64,000 nucleotides of DNA from assembly GCA_963793095.1 (NCBI GenBank), contig CAWBYY010000004.1, forward strand, positions 1-64,000, read 5' to 3'. A model generated the notes under the pieces. That model ran no database searches. It saw nothing but the letters and a program-made list of their open reading frames with translations, and was not told the origin of the DNA. The translations under genes were made by a program, and so were the position numbers. This DNA comes from CAVWDI01 sp963793095. GTDB taxonomy: Bacteria; Chloroflexota; Anaerolineae; Anaerolineales; UBA4823. Shown piece by piece: positions 42,474 to 51,766 of this stretch; position 1 is the first letter of the stretch, and the number at the start of each line of letters is the position of its first letter.

Positions 42474-45445
42474 ATGATCATCCGGCCTATAATTTCAACA
42501 CTCGTGCTGCTCGCCCTTATCACCGGGGTTCACGCACAACAACCCGCGGATTCGCGGACCAAATATAACTTCAATCCCGGCTGGCTGCTGAAAGCCGCCG
42601 ACGAGAGCGGCGCGGAAGCGGCAACCGTCGCCGATGCGGATTGGAAGAAGGTCACCCTGCCTCACGCCTGGAACGAGGACAGCGCCTTCAAGGTGGATAG
42701 CAAGAAGCTGCCGTCCGGGATTGCGTGGTATCGCAAGCATTTCAAGTTGCCGGCCGATGCGGCGGGCAAAAAAGTGTTTCTTGAATTTGAAGGCATCCGG
42801 CAGGCCGGTGAGTTCTATCTGAATGGCGAATTCATCGGGCGCAGCGAAAACGGCGTCATGGCGTTTGGGTTCGACATCACGGACAAACTGAAACCCGCCG
42901 AAAATGTGCTGGCAGTGCGGATCGACAACTCGACGAGGTATGCCGAAAAGGCCACCGGCTCATCATTCCAGTGGAACGTCAACGACTTCGCCGCCAACTT
43001 CGGCGGCATCCCGAAAAACGTCCGGCTGCACGTCACCGACAAGCTCTATCAGACGCTGCCGCTTTACTCGAGCCTCGGCACCACGGGCGTGTATGTCTAT
43101 GCGCAGGATTTCGATATCAAGGGCAGGTCGGCCAAGGTGACCGCCGAGGCACAGGTGAAAAACGAATACGCCGTGGCGAAAAAGTTCAGCTACGAAGTCA
43201 CCATCACGGATCCGGACGGAAAGCTCGTGCAGACGATCCAAGGAGGCGAGCAGACACTCGGTGCCGGCGAAACCAAGACTGTTAGCGCGAGCGCCAAGGT
43301 TTCCAATCTGAACTTCTGGAGCTGGGGTTACGGCTATCTCTACGATGTGGCCACGACACTCAAGGTCGATGGCAAGCCCGTCGATACCGTCACGACCCGC
43401 ACTGGCTTCCGCAAGTTGGAGCTCGCTAACGGCATGGTGAAGCTCAATGATCGCACCATTCAAATGAAAGGTTATGCGCAGCGCTCGACCAACGAGTGGC
43501 CGGCGGTCGGACAAGCGGTGCCACCTTGGTTGAGCGACTTCAGCAACGACCTCATGGTGGAGAGCAATGGCAATCTTGTGCGATGGATGCACGTCACCCG
43601 GGGAAACAAGACATCGAATCCTGCGACCGGGTCGGTATGTTGCAAGCCATGCCGGCGGGCGACAAGGAAAAGGATGCCCAAGACCGCCAATGGACCCAGC
43701 GGGTCGAACTCATGCGCGACGCGATCATTTACAATCGCAACAACCCGAGTGTCGTTTTCTACGAAGGCGGTAACGAAAGCATCAGCGAGGCGCACATGGC
43801 CGATCTCAAGGCGATGCGCGACCAATACGACCCGCACGGCGGCCGCGCCTCGGGTTCGCGGGAAATGCTAGATAGCAGGATCGCCGAATGGGGCGGCGAG
43901 ATGCTTTACATCAACAAAAGCGCGCGCATCCCCTTCTGGGCCACCGAATACTTTCGCGACGAGGCCCTGCGAAAATATTGGGACGACTGGTCGCCGCCGT
44001 TTCACAAAGATGGCGACGGACCACCGGCACCCAAGGGCGAGAGTGGCGCACCTTATAACAGAAACCAGGATTCGTATGCCGCCGCCACTGTCGAGCGTTG
44101 GTATGACTACTGGCGCGAGCGTCCGGGCACCGGCATCCGCTCCAGCGCCGGCGGCGTGAACATCGTTTTCTCCGACACCAACACCCACGGCCGCGGCGCG
44201 GAAAACTACCGCCGCTCCGGCGAAGTGGACGCCATGCGGATTCCGAAAGATGCATTCTATGCCCATCAGGTGATGTGGAACGGCTGGGTTGACGTCGAAA
44301 AACACGGCGCACACATCGTCGGTCACTGGAATTACGAGCCGACAGTGAAGAAGCCGATCTATGTCGTCTCCTCCGCCGACAAGGTCGAGTTGTTCGTGAA
44401 TGGGAAGTCGATAGGCTTCGGCGAGCAGAGCCACCACTTCCTTTTTACCTGGAAGGAAGTGGCATTCCAACCCGGCGCGATTAAAGCCGTCGGCTACGAT
44501 TCAAAGGGCCAGAATCTCTGCGAAGCGGAAAAGAAAACCGCCGGCGCGCCCGTGGCCCTCAAGCTGACACCACTCACCGCCCCAAGCGGCCTGCTCGCCG
44601 ACGGAGCCGACATGGCGCTCATCGAAGTTGAAGTAGTCGATGCGAACGGCAACCGCTGCCCCACCGCCTTCCATCCCGTTGACTTTGATCTAAGCGGCCC
44701 CGCCGAGTGGCGCGGCGGCATCGCCCAAGGGCCGGACAATTTCATCCTCTCCAAGCAACTCCCCGCCGAGTGTGGCGTGAACCGCGTGCTCATCCGCTCG
44801 CTGCCTCAGGCCGGAAAAATCTCTATCAAAGTCACTGCCGAAGGACTCAAGCCCGCGACCATCGAACTCGCATCCAAACCCACGGTGGTGATCGACGGTT
44901 TGACCAAGATCCTGCCCGCCGCGACCCTGCCCGCCTCGCTGAAACGCGGCCCCACGCCGACCGGAGATTCCGTCACGCCGACCCGTTCGCCGCTGCGCAT
45001 TACCGGTGCAACCTCGGGAGCCTCACCCGAGCTGGTTTCGCAAGCCTACGACGACAATGAAAATACCGGTTGGAAAAACGACGGCAAGCGAGCAACCGGC
45101 TGGATCCAGTTCGATTTGGAAGGAAATTCAACTGTTAGCGAAATCACCCTCAAACTGGGCGGCTGGCGCTCCAAGTCCTATCCGTTGCGCGTCACCGTCG
45201 ATGGCAAGGAAGCCTATGTCGGCGCGACGCCGAAAAGCCTCGGCTATGTCACGCTGCCGCTCAAGCCGGCTCAGGGTAAATCCGTTCGGATCGAACTCGT
45301 CGGAACCATCGAGGAAAAGGACGGGTTCGGCATGGTCGAAGTCACGGGACAAAAACTGGCCGACACCGCGGGCCAAGGAACGCGCGGCGCGTTGGAAGTG
45401 ATCGAAGCGGAAATCTACGGACCGCCCGCTCCGACCAAACCCTAA
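42474..45445 (+). CDS. Secreted GH2 beta-galactosidase-like enzyme with a C-terminal F5/8-type domain, one frameshift
   Basis: About 990 aa, signal peptide MIIRPIISTLVLLALITGVHA. The N-terminal sugar-binding domain is recognisable (SGIAWYRKHFKLP, EFEGIRQAGEFYLNGEFIGR). The Ig-like domain follows, and then the TIM barrel: acid/base Glu in FYEGGNES and nucleophile Glu in FWATEYF. Beyond the barrel are DUF4982-like and Ig-like domains (DKVELFVNGKSIGFGE, DMALIEVEVVDANGNRC). The C-terminus is a discoidin/F5-8-like carbohydrate-binding domain (AYDDNENTGWKNDGKRATGW). One C is missing near 43,600 (VTRGNKT should read VTPGKQD), which splits the ORF. Probably removes beta-linked galactose side chains from rhamnogalacturonan. 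It starts 18 bp after the esterase gene. Confidence 0.9.
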
Positions 45446-45484
45446 CTGTGAGCGTCCTGCGAAAACCAACTGCGACTTCCGAGC

Positions 45485-46555
45485 ATGAAAGCCACTTTTC
45501 TTTTCTCACTCCCCGTACCTCAGGTTACCTTTTGGCGACGACTGATCCGTCCTCTCAATCCCTTTTTGTTCCGCGTCTTCCTCGTGTCGCTGGTTCCATG
45601 GATGTCCGCCCCGGCGGAACCCGCCGTGAATGGCTTGCTGCCGCACGTGCGGATCGCCAGGTTCTCAGGCGACCGCGCCGCAGCCATTAGTTACACGTTC
45701 GATGACGGACTGCGGGATCAATACACCCTCGCCGTGCCGATGCTCAAGGAGGTTGGATTCAAGGGAACTTTTTTCATCATCCCCGGCAGCACCGCGGAGA
45801 CTCCCGAGCTGGCAGAGGGAAAGCAGAACCAAAAACGAGCTTGGGGAGGTATCAGTTGGCCGGAGCTGAAGGCGATGGCCGAGCATGGCCATGAGATTGG
45901 CAACCACACTTGGTCGCACCCCAGCCTGCCCAAACTGACCCCGGACGAGGTGACCTCCGAACTCTCCCTATCCATCGACGCGATCAAGACGCGCCTCGAC
46001 CGCCCGCCACTTACCCTCGCCTTTCCGTTCAATCAATCCACGCCCGAGGTGCGGGCCGCCGCGTTGAAACACCACGTCGCCTTCCGATCCTATCAGACCG
46101 GTCTTGGCGAGAAGTCCACCGTCGAGTCGCTAAACGCCTGGGCCGACAAGCAAGTCAGCGACAAGAGTTGGGGGGTCATCATGGCTCACGCCATCGCCCA
46201 CGGTTGTGCCGCCTTGAGCGATCCGGAAATTCTCCGCGCCCATCTCCGTCATGTGAAGAGTCGCGAGCGCGAAATCTGGGTGGACACCTTCGCTAACATC
46301 GCTCGCTACGAAAAGGAGCGGGACGATGCGAAACTCGAAATTTCAGGCAAACACGGACATCTCACTTGTCTGCTCCGCAGCACCCTCGATCCTCGGATTT
46401 TCGACGTCCCTCTCACCATCGTGATTGACACGCCGGGCGTCACATCGGCACGCGCCGAACGCGCGGGGCGAGAATTGCCGACTTCTACAACGCATGGGTC
46501 GATCCACTTTGAAGCGGTTCCAGACGGGCGCTCAATCACCATCACATGGAAATGA
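45485..46555 (+). CDS. Secreted polysaccharide deacetylase (NodB/CE4 fold)
   Basis: 356 aa. The N-terminus holds a hydrophobic signal or anchor (PFLFRVFLVSLVPWMSAPAE). The NodB domain has motif 1 ISYTFDDGLRDQYT (metal/base Asp pair) and motif 2 HGHEIGNHTWSHP (the H-x3-H metal pair). The Arg-containing motif 3 is replaced by TLAFPFNQST. The C-terminal ~90 aa form a beta domain (GKHGHLTCLLRSTLD onward). CE4 enzymes remove N- or O-acetyl groups. Here, in a pectin cluster and without chitin or peptidoglycan genes, an O-acetyl pectin substrate is plausible. The gene lies 39 bp after the GH2 stop. Confidence 0.87.
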   Translation: MKATFLFSLPVPQVTFWRRLIRPLNPFLFRVFLVSLVPWMSAPAEPAVNGLLPHVRIARFSGDRAAAISYTFDDGLRDQYTLAVPMLKEVGFKGTFFIIPGSTAETPELAEGKQNQKRAWGGISWPELKAMAEHGHEIGNHTWSHPSLPKLTPDEVTSELSLSIDAIKTRLDRPPLTLAFPFNQSTPEVRAAALKHHVAFRSYQTGLGEKSTVESLNAWADKQVSDKSWGVIMAHAIAHGCAALSDPEILRAHLRHVKSREREIWVDTFANIARYEKERDDAKLEISGKHGHLTCLLRSTLDPRIFDVPLTIVIDTPGVTSARAERAGRELPTSTTHGSIHFEAVPDGRSITITWK

Positions 46556-46628
46556 TCAACCACTGCACTCAGGTGCGATTTTTATCGAACCGTCCGAAAC
46601 CACCCCACATCATCCCTGTGATAAACCG

Positions 46629-47402
46629 ATGAAACCCTTGATTCTCACTTTCCGTGCGACATTGGCTTGTGCTGTGTTGCTTGCCGCTCATTCACCCGCC
46701 GCAGCACAGGAAGTTCCGGCCGCCAAAAAAATCGTGCTCGTCGGCGACTCCACCGTGGCATCCAAAAGTGGCTGGGGCGATGCGTTCGCGAGACTGCTCG
46801 CACCCGGCGTGGAATGCCGCAACCTCGCGCTCGGCGGACGCAGCTCGAAAAGCTATCGCAAAGAAGGCCACTGGCAGAAAGTGCTCGATGCCAAACCGGA
46901 CTGGGTGCTCATCCAGTTCGGCCACAACGACATGCCCGGCAAGGGACCGGAACGCGAAACCGATGCGAAGACGACCTATCGGGAAAACCTCGCGCGCTAC
47001 ATCTCCGATGCTCGGTCCATCGGCGCGAAGCCGGTGCTCGTCACCTCGCTTACCCGCCGGAATTTCAACGCGCAGGGAAAAATTGACGCCGCCCGTCTGG
47101 AGCCGTCCACGGACTCACTAGTCGGAAAACAGCTCCAGGATTTTCTCAACGACTATGTCGAAGCCACGAGAGCAGTCGCCGTGGAACACAAGGTGCCGCT
47201 GCTCGACCTGAACGCACGCAGCATCGAGCAAATGAACCAGCTTGGACCTCAAGCCGCCGTTGCATTCAACACGAAGAGCAAGGATCCCGCGAAACCCGAC
47301 ACCACGCATCTATCCGCCGAAGGCGCGGAGAAAACCGCCGTTCTTATTGCCAAGGAAATCGAGGAAAAAGTGCCGGAACTGGCAGAGCTTGTTAGTCCGT
47401 GA
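46629..47402 (+). CDS. Secreted rhamnogalacturonan acetylesterase-like SGNH hydrolase (CE12-like)
   Basis: 257 aa from ATG 46629 (MKPLILTFRATLACAVLLAA), a standard signal peptide. The in-frame extension to 46425 overlaps the deacetylase gene and is unlikely. SGNH blocks: block I VLVGDSTVA (nucleophile Ser), block II LALGGRSSKSY, block III IQFGHNDMPG and block V DTTHLSAEGA (Asp/His). This order and the GRSS block are typical of CE12 enzymes that deacetylate rhamnogalacturonan I. It ends the polysaccharide-degrading run. The 186 bp after it hold only a 30-codon ORF of no clear meaning. Confidence 0.9.
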   Translation: MKPLILTFRATLACAVLLAAHSPAAAQEVPAAKKIVLVGDSTVASKSGWGDAFARLLAPGVECRNLALGGRSSKSYRKEGHWQKVLDAKPDWVLIQFGHNDMPGKGPERETDAKTTYRENLARYISDARSIGAKPVLVTSLTRRNFNAQGKIDAARLEPSTDSLVGKQLQDFLNDYVEATRAVAVEHKVPLLDLNARSIEQMNQLGPQAAVAFNTKSKDPAKPDTTHLSAEGAEKTAVLIAKEIEEKVPELAELVSP

Positions 47403-47588
47403 ATGAGATTCCTCCGGTTTCAGAACCGCGATGGAAAAAGCGGCCACAGCGTTTTTCGATGCTGGAGACAGGAAGGCACTCGACGACCCCGTGAACAATC
47501 TGCTAAAGGATTCCGGCAAGTAAGCCACCGTCTCCAACAGCGTCCTCCACGCGGTGCAGTGACATGAATCTCCCCCGTTTATAACACC

Positions 47589-48308
47589 ATGAAAAACAAA
47601 CTGATGGCCGAGTTCTTCGGCACCTTCTGGCTCGTCTTCGGCGGCTGCGGCAGCGCGGTCCTCGCGGCGAGTGTTCCTCAGCACGGGCGACCACGCCGGT
47701 CAACCTCGGCATCGGCTTCGTCGGCGTCGTCGCTCGCCTTCGGCCTCACCGTGCTGACCATGGCCTACGCCATCGGCCACATCTCCGGCTGCCACCTCAA
47801 TCCCGCGGTCACCGTCGGCCTCGTGGTCGGCGGACGCCATCCGAAGTCCGAGGCGGTTCCCTACATCGTCGCCCAGGTGCTCGGCGGCATCGCGGGTGCG
47901 GCGGTCCTCTATCTGATCGCCAGCGGCAAGGCGGGCTTCAGCACCGAGCGGCGGCTTCGCCTCCAACGGCTTCGGCGAGCACTCGCCCGGCGGCTACTCG
48001 ATGGTCGCCGCCCTCGTCGCGGAAATCGTGCTCACCTTCTTCTTCCTCATGATCATCCTCGGCGCCACCGACAAGCGCGCCCCGCAGGCTTCGCGCCGAT
48101 CGCCATCGGCCTCGGGCTCACGCTGATCCACCTCATCGGCATCCCGGTCACCAATCTCTCGGTGAACCCCGCCCGCAGCACCGGACCCGCGCTCTTCGTC
48201 GGCGGCTGGGCCATCCAGCAGCTCTGGCTCTTCTGGCTCGCCCCCATCGTCGGCGCCGCGCTCGCCGGGATTGTTTACCCGATCGTCTCCGGCGAGAAAA
48301 AAGCCTGA
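47589..48308 (+). CDS. aqpZ: Aquaporin Z-like water channel, frameshifted
   Basis: MIP-family channel, about 239 aa, start ATG 47589 (MKNKLMAEFFGTFWLVFGGC). The two pore motifs are present: HLNPAVTVGLVVGG and NLSVNPARSTGPALFVGG. Six hydrophobic segments can be traced by joining frames. The frame changes near 47,670, 47,735, 47,950 and 48,080, and the last frame ends IVYPIVSGEKKA at 48,308. Aromatic/Arg selectivity residues suggest water rather than glycerol, with Arg after the second NPA and Val after it in the first loop. The terminator at 48,324 follows. Confidence 0.88.
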   Translation: MKNKLMAEFFGTFWLVFGGCGSAVLAASVPQHGRPRRSTSASASSASSLAFGLTVLTMAYAIGHISGCHLNPAVTVGLVVGGRHPKSEAVPYIVAQVLGGIAGAAVLYLIASGKAGFSTERRLRLQRLRRALARRLLDGRRPRRGNRAHLLLPHDHPRRHRQARPAGFAPIAIGLGLTLIHLIGIPVTNLSVNPARSTGPALFVGGWAIQQLWLFWLAPIVGAALAGIVYPIVSGEKKA

Positions 48309-48323
48309 TTTGAACCGCGCGAC

Positions 48324-48358
48324 AAACCCGCGGCTCCGCAAGAAGCCACGGGTTTTTT
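48324..48358 (+). terminator. Rho-independent terminator of aqpZ
   Basis: AAACCCGCGGCT pairs with AGCCACGGGTTT around a 10-nt loop, followed by a six-T run. It lies 15 bp after the aquaporin stop. Confidence 0.88.
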
Positions 48359-48397
48359 GTGGCTTTTCCCACGCGTGGATTCCATCGTTGGTTCGTA

Positions 48398-48490
48398 ATG
48401 ACGGCCACTTCCGACATCGTATTGGGTTCCCTGATTGGAGATGCGCTGGCACTCGGCCCCCACTGGATTTATGATCAAAGCGTCATCCGC
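48398..48490 (+). pseudogene. ADP-ribosylglycohydrolase (DraG family), N-terminal fragment cut at the join
   Basis: ATG 48398 opens MTATSDIVLGSLIGDALALG, then PHWIYDQSVIR. This is the N-terminal helix with the GDALG-type metal-site motif of the family, which removes ADP-ribose from proteins or metabolites. Similarity ends after about 31 codons, near HK at ~48,490. The rest of the frame (to 48,808) has a completely different character and base composition. The gene is therefore truncated by the junction, not naturally short. The in-frame continuation is accidental. Confidence 0.72.
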
Positions 48491-48808
48491 CACAAAAATC
48501 TAATCACTACTCCGCTTCCATGGGAGGGATTTCGATATTGGTTTGCTTGTCCGATTAGAAAAGGAGGCCGTGTATGTGGTCGGCGGGTAGCTGTTCTCTA
48601 CTTGCCCCCAGGTGAATTGATGTTTGGCTGCCGGCAGTGTCACAATCTAACCTATCGATCGAGTCAGACAGCCCATTGCCGTATAGATATCCCTACATAT
48701 CCAGTGGATATAGACATCTGCGATTTGGAAAGCACAATTCCGGAGGAAGAGCTGGTTGGATATCGGGTTGAAGGATATAACCGTAGTGCGTTCTCAGAGA
48801 GAAGATAA
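48491..48808 (+). pseudogene. C-terminal part of a zinc-ribbon-like accessory protein, 5' end lost at the join
   Basis: Reads TTPLPWEGFRYWFACPIRKG, then CGRRVAVLYLPPGELMFGCR and CHNLTYRSSQTAHC. The paired C..C...C..C pattern (CPIRKGGRVC and CRQC) resembles a zinc ribbon. I recall similar small proteins on mobile elements in Chloroflexota and Firmicutes, without a known function. The frame is open upstream only because it is fused to the DraG fragment; its own start is missing. It stops at 48,808, inside the region where the next gene begins. Confidence 0.6.
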
Positions 48809-48824
48809 TGAGTTGCCAGACAAT

Positions 48825-49115
48825 ATGTACCCCGAGGAATTTGAGCATTTCTATGGCTACCTGAACCAAATGGAGCTATGCTATTGGTCCAGGTTAGGAC
48901 AAGGGGAATTGGCAAAACTACATGAGGCTAGATTATTGGTTCCGGATAGAAAAGACGGCCGGTATCGACCTAAACTAGTCCTTTGGGCGGAAAAGCTGAA
49001 ATATTTACTCGATGAAGGCTGGACCATACCCGAGATCAAATCTTGGGCAAGGGGTAGATTTACAACCGGCGAACCCAATGTGTGGCCACCGGTACGTGAG
49101 CAATGGCAGCCATGA
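48825..49115 (+). CDS. MerR-like DNA-binding protein of a mobile element
   Basis: 96 aa from ATG 48825 (MYPEEFEHFYGYLNQMELCY); a TTG at 48,756 would add 23 residues overlapping the previous ORF. The segment LAKLHEARLLVPDRKDGRY followed by LKYLLDEGWTIPEIKSWARG looks like a winged helix of the MerR type, in which a recognition helix is followed by a helix that reads the spacing. No effector domain is present, which suggests a small element-borne regulator, possibly of the excisionase/integrase module downstream (inference). 52 bp separate it from the excisionase start. Confidence 0.6.
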   Translation: MYPEEFEHFYGYLNQMELCYWSRLGQGELAKLHEARLLVPDRKDGRYRPKLVLWAEKLKYLLDEGWTIPEIKSWARGRFTTGEPNVWPPVREQWQP

Positions 49116-49167
49116 GCCCCGCCGGCTAAAAATAATATATAAATTGGATAGGAGAGAGATCCATATT

Positions 49168-49393
49168 ATGAGTTTAGATAACCAAATTGCTATGCCGAAA
49201 TTGCTAAAAGCAGATGAGGTCGCCAAAATCCTCAATATCAGTCGCTCGTTGACGTATCAGTTGATGCAGACAGGCGAGATCCCAACTGTGCGTTTTGGAC
49301 GGAACGTGAGAGTACTGCATAAGCGACTTGCAAGAATATATCGACCAATGCCGTACGAATGGCAGATATATCAGCCTGAGATTTAGGAACTGA
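49168..49393 (+). CDS. Excisionase-family helix-turn-helix protein, frameshift near codon 50
   Basis: Starts at ATG 49168 behind a good SD (AGGAGAG). The domain is KLLKADEVAKILNISRSLTY followed by QLMQTGEIPTVRFGRNVRV, the usual excisionase/MerR-like fold that bends DNA for excision. In the visible frame the end is unnatural (HKRLARIYRPMPYEW, stop at 49,386). In the next frame a normal C-terminus appears (SDLQEYIDQCRTNGRYISL, then RFRN, stop 49,391-49,393), so one base is gained or lost near 49,315. This is either a sequence error or a real inactivation, which would trap the element. The integrase follows 158 bp later. Confidence 0.72.
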
Positions 49394-49551
49394 ACCGCGC
49401 ATGGTAAGTTGCTCCTTATTAACCCAGATTATTCTTATGTTCAGTGGGTCGCTAAGAGTGTTAAAATGAGTCTGCTACATCTCGCACCTTAACAACTGGC
49501 AGACAAAGAGTCGCCTTTCCTTGAAACGATCTAACGAAAGGAGTAAAGGAA

Positions 49552-50733
49552 ATGGCTAAAAAACGGCGCGGCAGGAATGAAGGCTCGATCTACCAGACAG
49601 AGAACGGCAGCTGGCGGATCCTGGTCAGCATGCACAGCCGGCGGTTCAGCAAGACATTTAAGAATAAGAAAGATGCCCAAGTCTATCTGCGCAATACTCT
49701 TCAGGAAGTCGACAAAGGGCTAACACACAACGCAACCCGTATTACCCTGAAGGAGTACCTGCCTCAATGGCTCTCGGTCCACAAATCAGTCCTCAAACCA
49801 AGGACAGCGGAGAGATATGAGCAGATTTACCGGGACTACATCCTCCCATACATTGGCTATTTCAAACTACACGATCTAACCCTGATCCAGATCGAGGACC
49901 TGTACCAGGAATTACTTAAAGAGGGGACCAGCATCCGGAATGTACGTTTGGCCCACTCTGTTCTACACAAAAGCTTGAAGGATGCCCTCAGAAGGGGGCT
50001 GATCGCCCACAACCCCGCCAATGGCGCCCGCCAGCCCAGGATGCACCAGAAAGAGATGCAGATACTGGATGAAAACCAGGTTATGCAGTTCTTCATCTGC
50101 GTGCAGGGCGACCGCAACGAAGCCCTGTACCACCTGGCGGTTAAGACCGGTATGCGCCAGGGTGAGCTGCTGGGGCTGAAATGGTCTGACCTGGACTGGA
50201 ACAGCGGCAGGTTGCGTGTCCAGAGGCAAGCCCAGCGGGTACCTGGAGAAGGTAGAATGTTTGTGCCACCCAAGACCAGAGCCGGTCGGCGCACGATCTA
50301 TTTGGGGAGTGCCACATTACAAATACTGAGGCTGCATTGGGAAAAACAGCAACTGGAGATCGCTATTGCGGATAGCCAATGGCAAAATCAAGATCTGATC
50401 TTCCCATCCAGGGTAGGCACACCCCAGAGTGGATCCAATTTACTGAAAGAGTACAAGGAACTGCTCAAAAGAGCCGGCTTGCCCCTGATCCGCTTTCACG
50501 ATCTGCGCCATACCGCAGCCTCGATCATGCTCAACGAACGGGTGCCGCCCTTTGTGGTCTCACGGATCTTAGGCCACTCCAAGCCTAGCACAACCATGGA
50601 CATCTACGGCCACCTGATCCCGGCAACTTATGAAGGGATTGGAGATCGCATGGATGAACTGCTGACACCGGTTCCGGTGAATGTGGGCGAGAAAAACAAA
50701 GTTATGGAACAGAATCTGAGCGATTCTACGTAA
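49552..50733 (+). CDS. int: Tyrosine-family site-specific integrase
   Basis: 393 aa, ATG 49552 with SD AAGGAG. Lysine-rich N-terminus (MAKKRRGRNEGSIY, an AP2-like arm-binding region), SAM-like core-binding domain about 60-165, and catalytic domain about 170-365. Catalytic residues are all present: R in TGMRQGELLG, K in PPKTRAGRRT, HxxR in HDLRHT, H in LGHSKPST and Y in MDIYGH. It integrates the element at the tRNA-Leu 3' end. Appears functional. The 127 bp beyond it contain a short direct repeat (ATTGCACCGC twice near 50,746) and an ATTGGTT/AACCAAT hairpin near 50,822, possible arm or att-associated sites. Confidence 0.95.
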   Translation: MAKKRRGRNEGSIYQTENGSWRILVSMHSRRFSKTFKNKKDAQVYLRNTLQEVDKGLTHNATRITLKEYLPQWLSVHKSVLKPRTAERYEQIYRDYILPYIGYFKLHDLTLIQIEDLYQELLKEGTSIRNVRLAHSVLHKSLKDALRRGLIAHNPANGARQPRMHQKEMQILDENQVMQFFICVQGDRNEALYHLAVKTGMRQGELLGLKWSDLDWNSGRLRVQRQAQRVPGEGRMFVPPKTRAGRRTIYLGSATLQILRLHWEKQQLEIAIADSQWQNQDLIFPSRVGTPQSGSNLLKEYKELLKRAGLPLIRFHDLRHTAASIMLNERVPPFVVSRILGHSKPSTTMDIYGHLIPATYEGIGDRMDELLTPVPVNVGEKNKVMEQNLSDST

Positions 50734-50859
50734 AAATCCAGCCCGAATTGCACCGCAATTGCACCGCCAAAGGCCTTAAAACAAAAGACCTGGACGATTT
50801 CAGGCCGTTTTGTCCAAGAATATTGGTTATTTAGTAGACAAACAACCAATAAACTGTAG

Positions 50860-50943
<84 letters not shown>

Positions 50944-51009
50944 TTACAGGCTGTATTTTAACCCGAAAAGGGCTCCGGTCAAGACGGTTTACCCCAATCA
51001 GCCAGACCG

Positions 51010-51666
51010 CTAAATCAAATTTTTCCTCTTTTTATACCAGACCGCGTAGCGGGAGTAGAAATGCACCAGCGGCGATGACAGCCGGCAGTCCTGCCTGGCG
51101 TCCCTCAGGGCTTCTTTGAAACCGGAGGCGTCCTGGAATTCCGGCATGACCAGCCTGGCTTTGCCAAGTTCAGCCGGGTGGTGGGCGTCTGACCCGACTG
51201 TCTTCAGCAGGTTGTGTTCTTCAGCAAATTCTTCCGCTTCCCGGTTGAAACCCGCTTTCATGCAGCGGGCGTTGAAGGTCTCGACCGCGTCGATTTTATC
51301 CACGATCTCCAGCAGGTCGTTCAACTCCCAGGCGCCTTTGCGGTAGGCGTCGAAAGGGTGCGAGACGCTGATCACGGCGCCCTGTTCTCTCAGTCGCTCG
51401 ATTGTCTCCTGCGGGCTGAGCCCCGGGGGGATGCGTTCCTGCATAAAATACCCCAGCAGTTCGCCCTTTGAGGTGAAGATCTCCTCCGCGATGATCACCC
51501 GTTCCGGAGCGATCTCCTTTACCCTGAGGGCGCCTTCAATCGAGTTATGGTCGCTGATCGCAACCATGTTTATCCCCTTGCGGTCGCAGGCCGGGATTAT
51601 CTGTTCAGGTTTGAACAGGCTGTCTTTCGAGTAGATTGTGTGGCAGTGAAGTTCAAGGCTGGGCAT
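51010..51666 (-). CDS. PHP-domain phosphoesterase
   Basis: 218 aa, start ATG 51666. The polymerase-and-histidinol-phosphatase fold binds two or three metals. Metal ligands are visible: LHCHTIYSKDS (H-x-H), AISDHNSIEGA, SVSHPFDAY and VGSDAHHPAELG. This is the short cytoplasmic type related to histidinol phosphatase and RNase AM, not PolC. The substrate is not readable from sequence. The 67 bp upstream hold no other gene. It is transcribed away from tRNA-Leu and is likely host DNA beyond the element. Confidence 0.88.
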   Translation of the reverse strand: MPSLELHCHTIYSKDSLFKPEQIIPACDRKGINMVAISDHNSIEGALRVKEIAPERVIIAEEIFTSKGELLGYFMQERIPPGLSPQETIERLREQGAVISVSHPFDAYRKGAWELNDLLEIVDKIDAVETFNARCMKAGFNREAEEFAEEHNLLKTVGSDAHHPAELGKARLVMPEFQDASGFKEALRDARQDCRLSSPLVHFYSRYAVWYKKRKNLI

Positions 51667-51766
51667 GGCGTTTTTATGGGACTGTTGTGAATACCCGTCT
51701 GGATATTAATTCAGCTGGATTAAAGTTAATTTACCTCTTCCCTGGGATTATTAAGTCTGCGGTTTA

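Noticed and set aside
47431..47523. 30-codon ORF after the CE12-like gene (MEKAATAFFDAGDRK...)
   Set aside because: No SD, no family resemblance, too short to support; possibly a relic of a gene tail.
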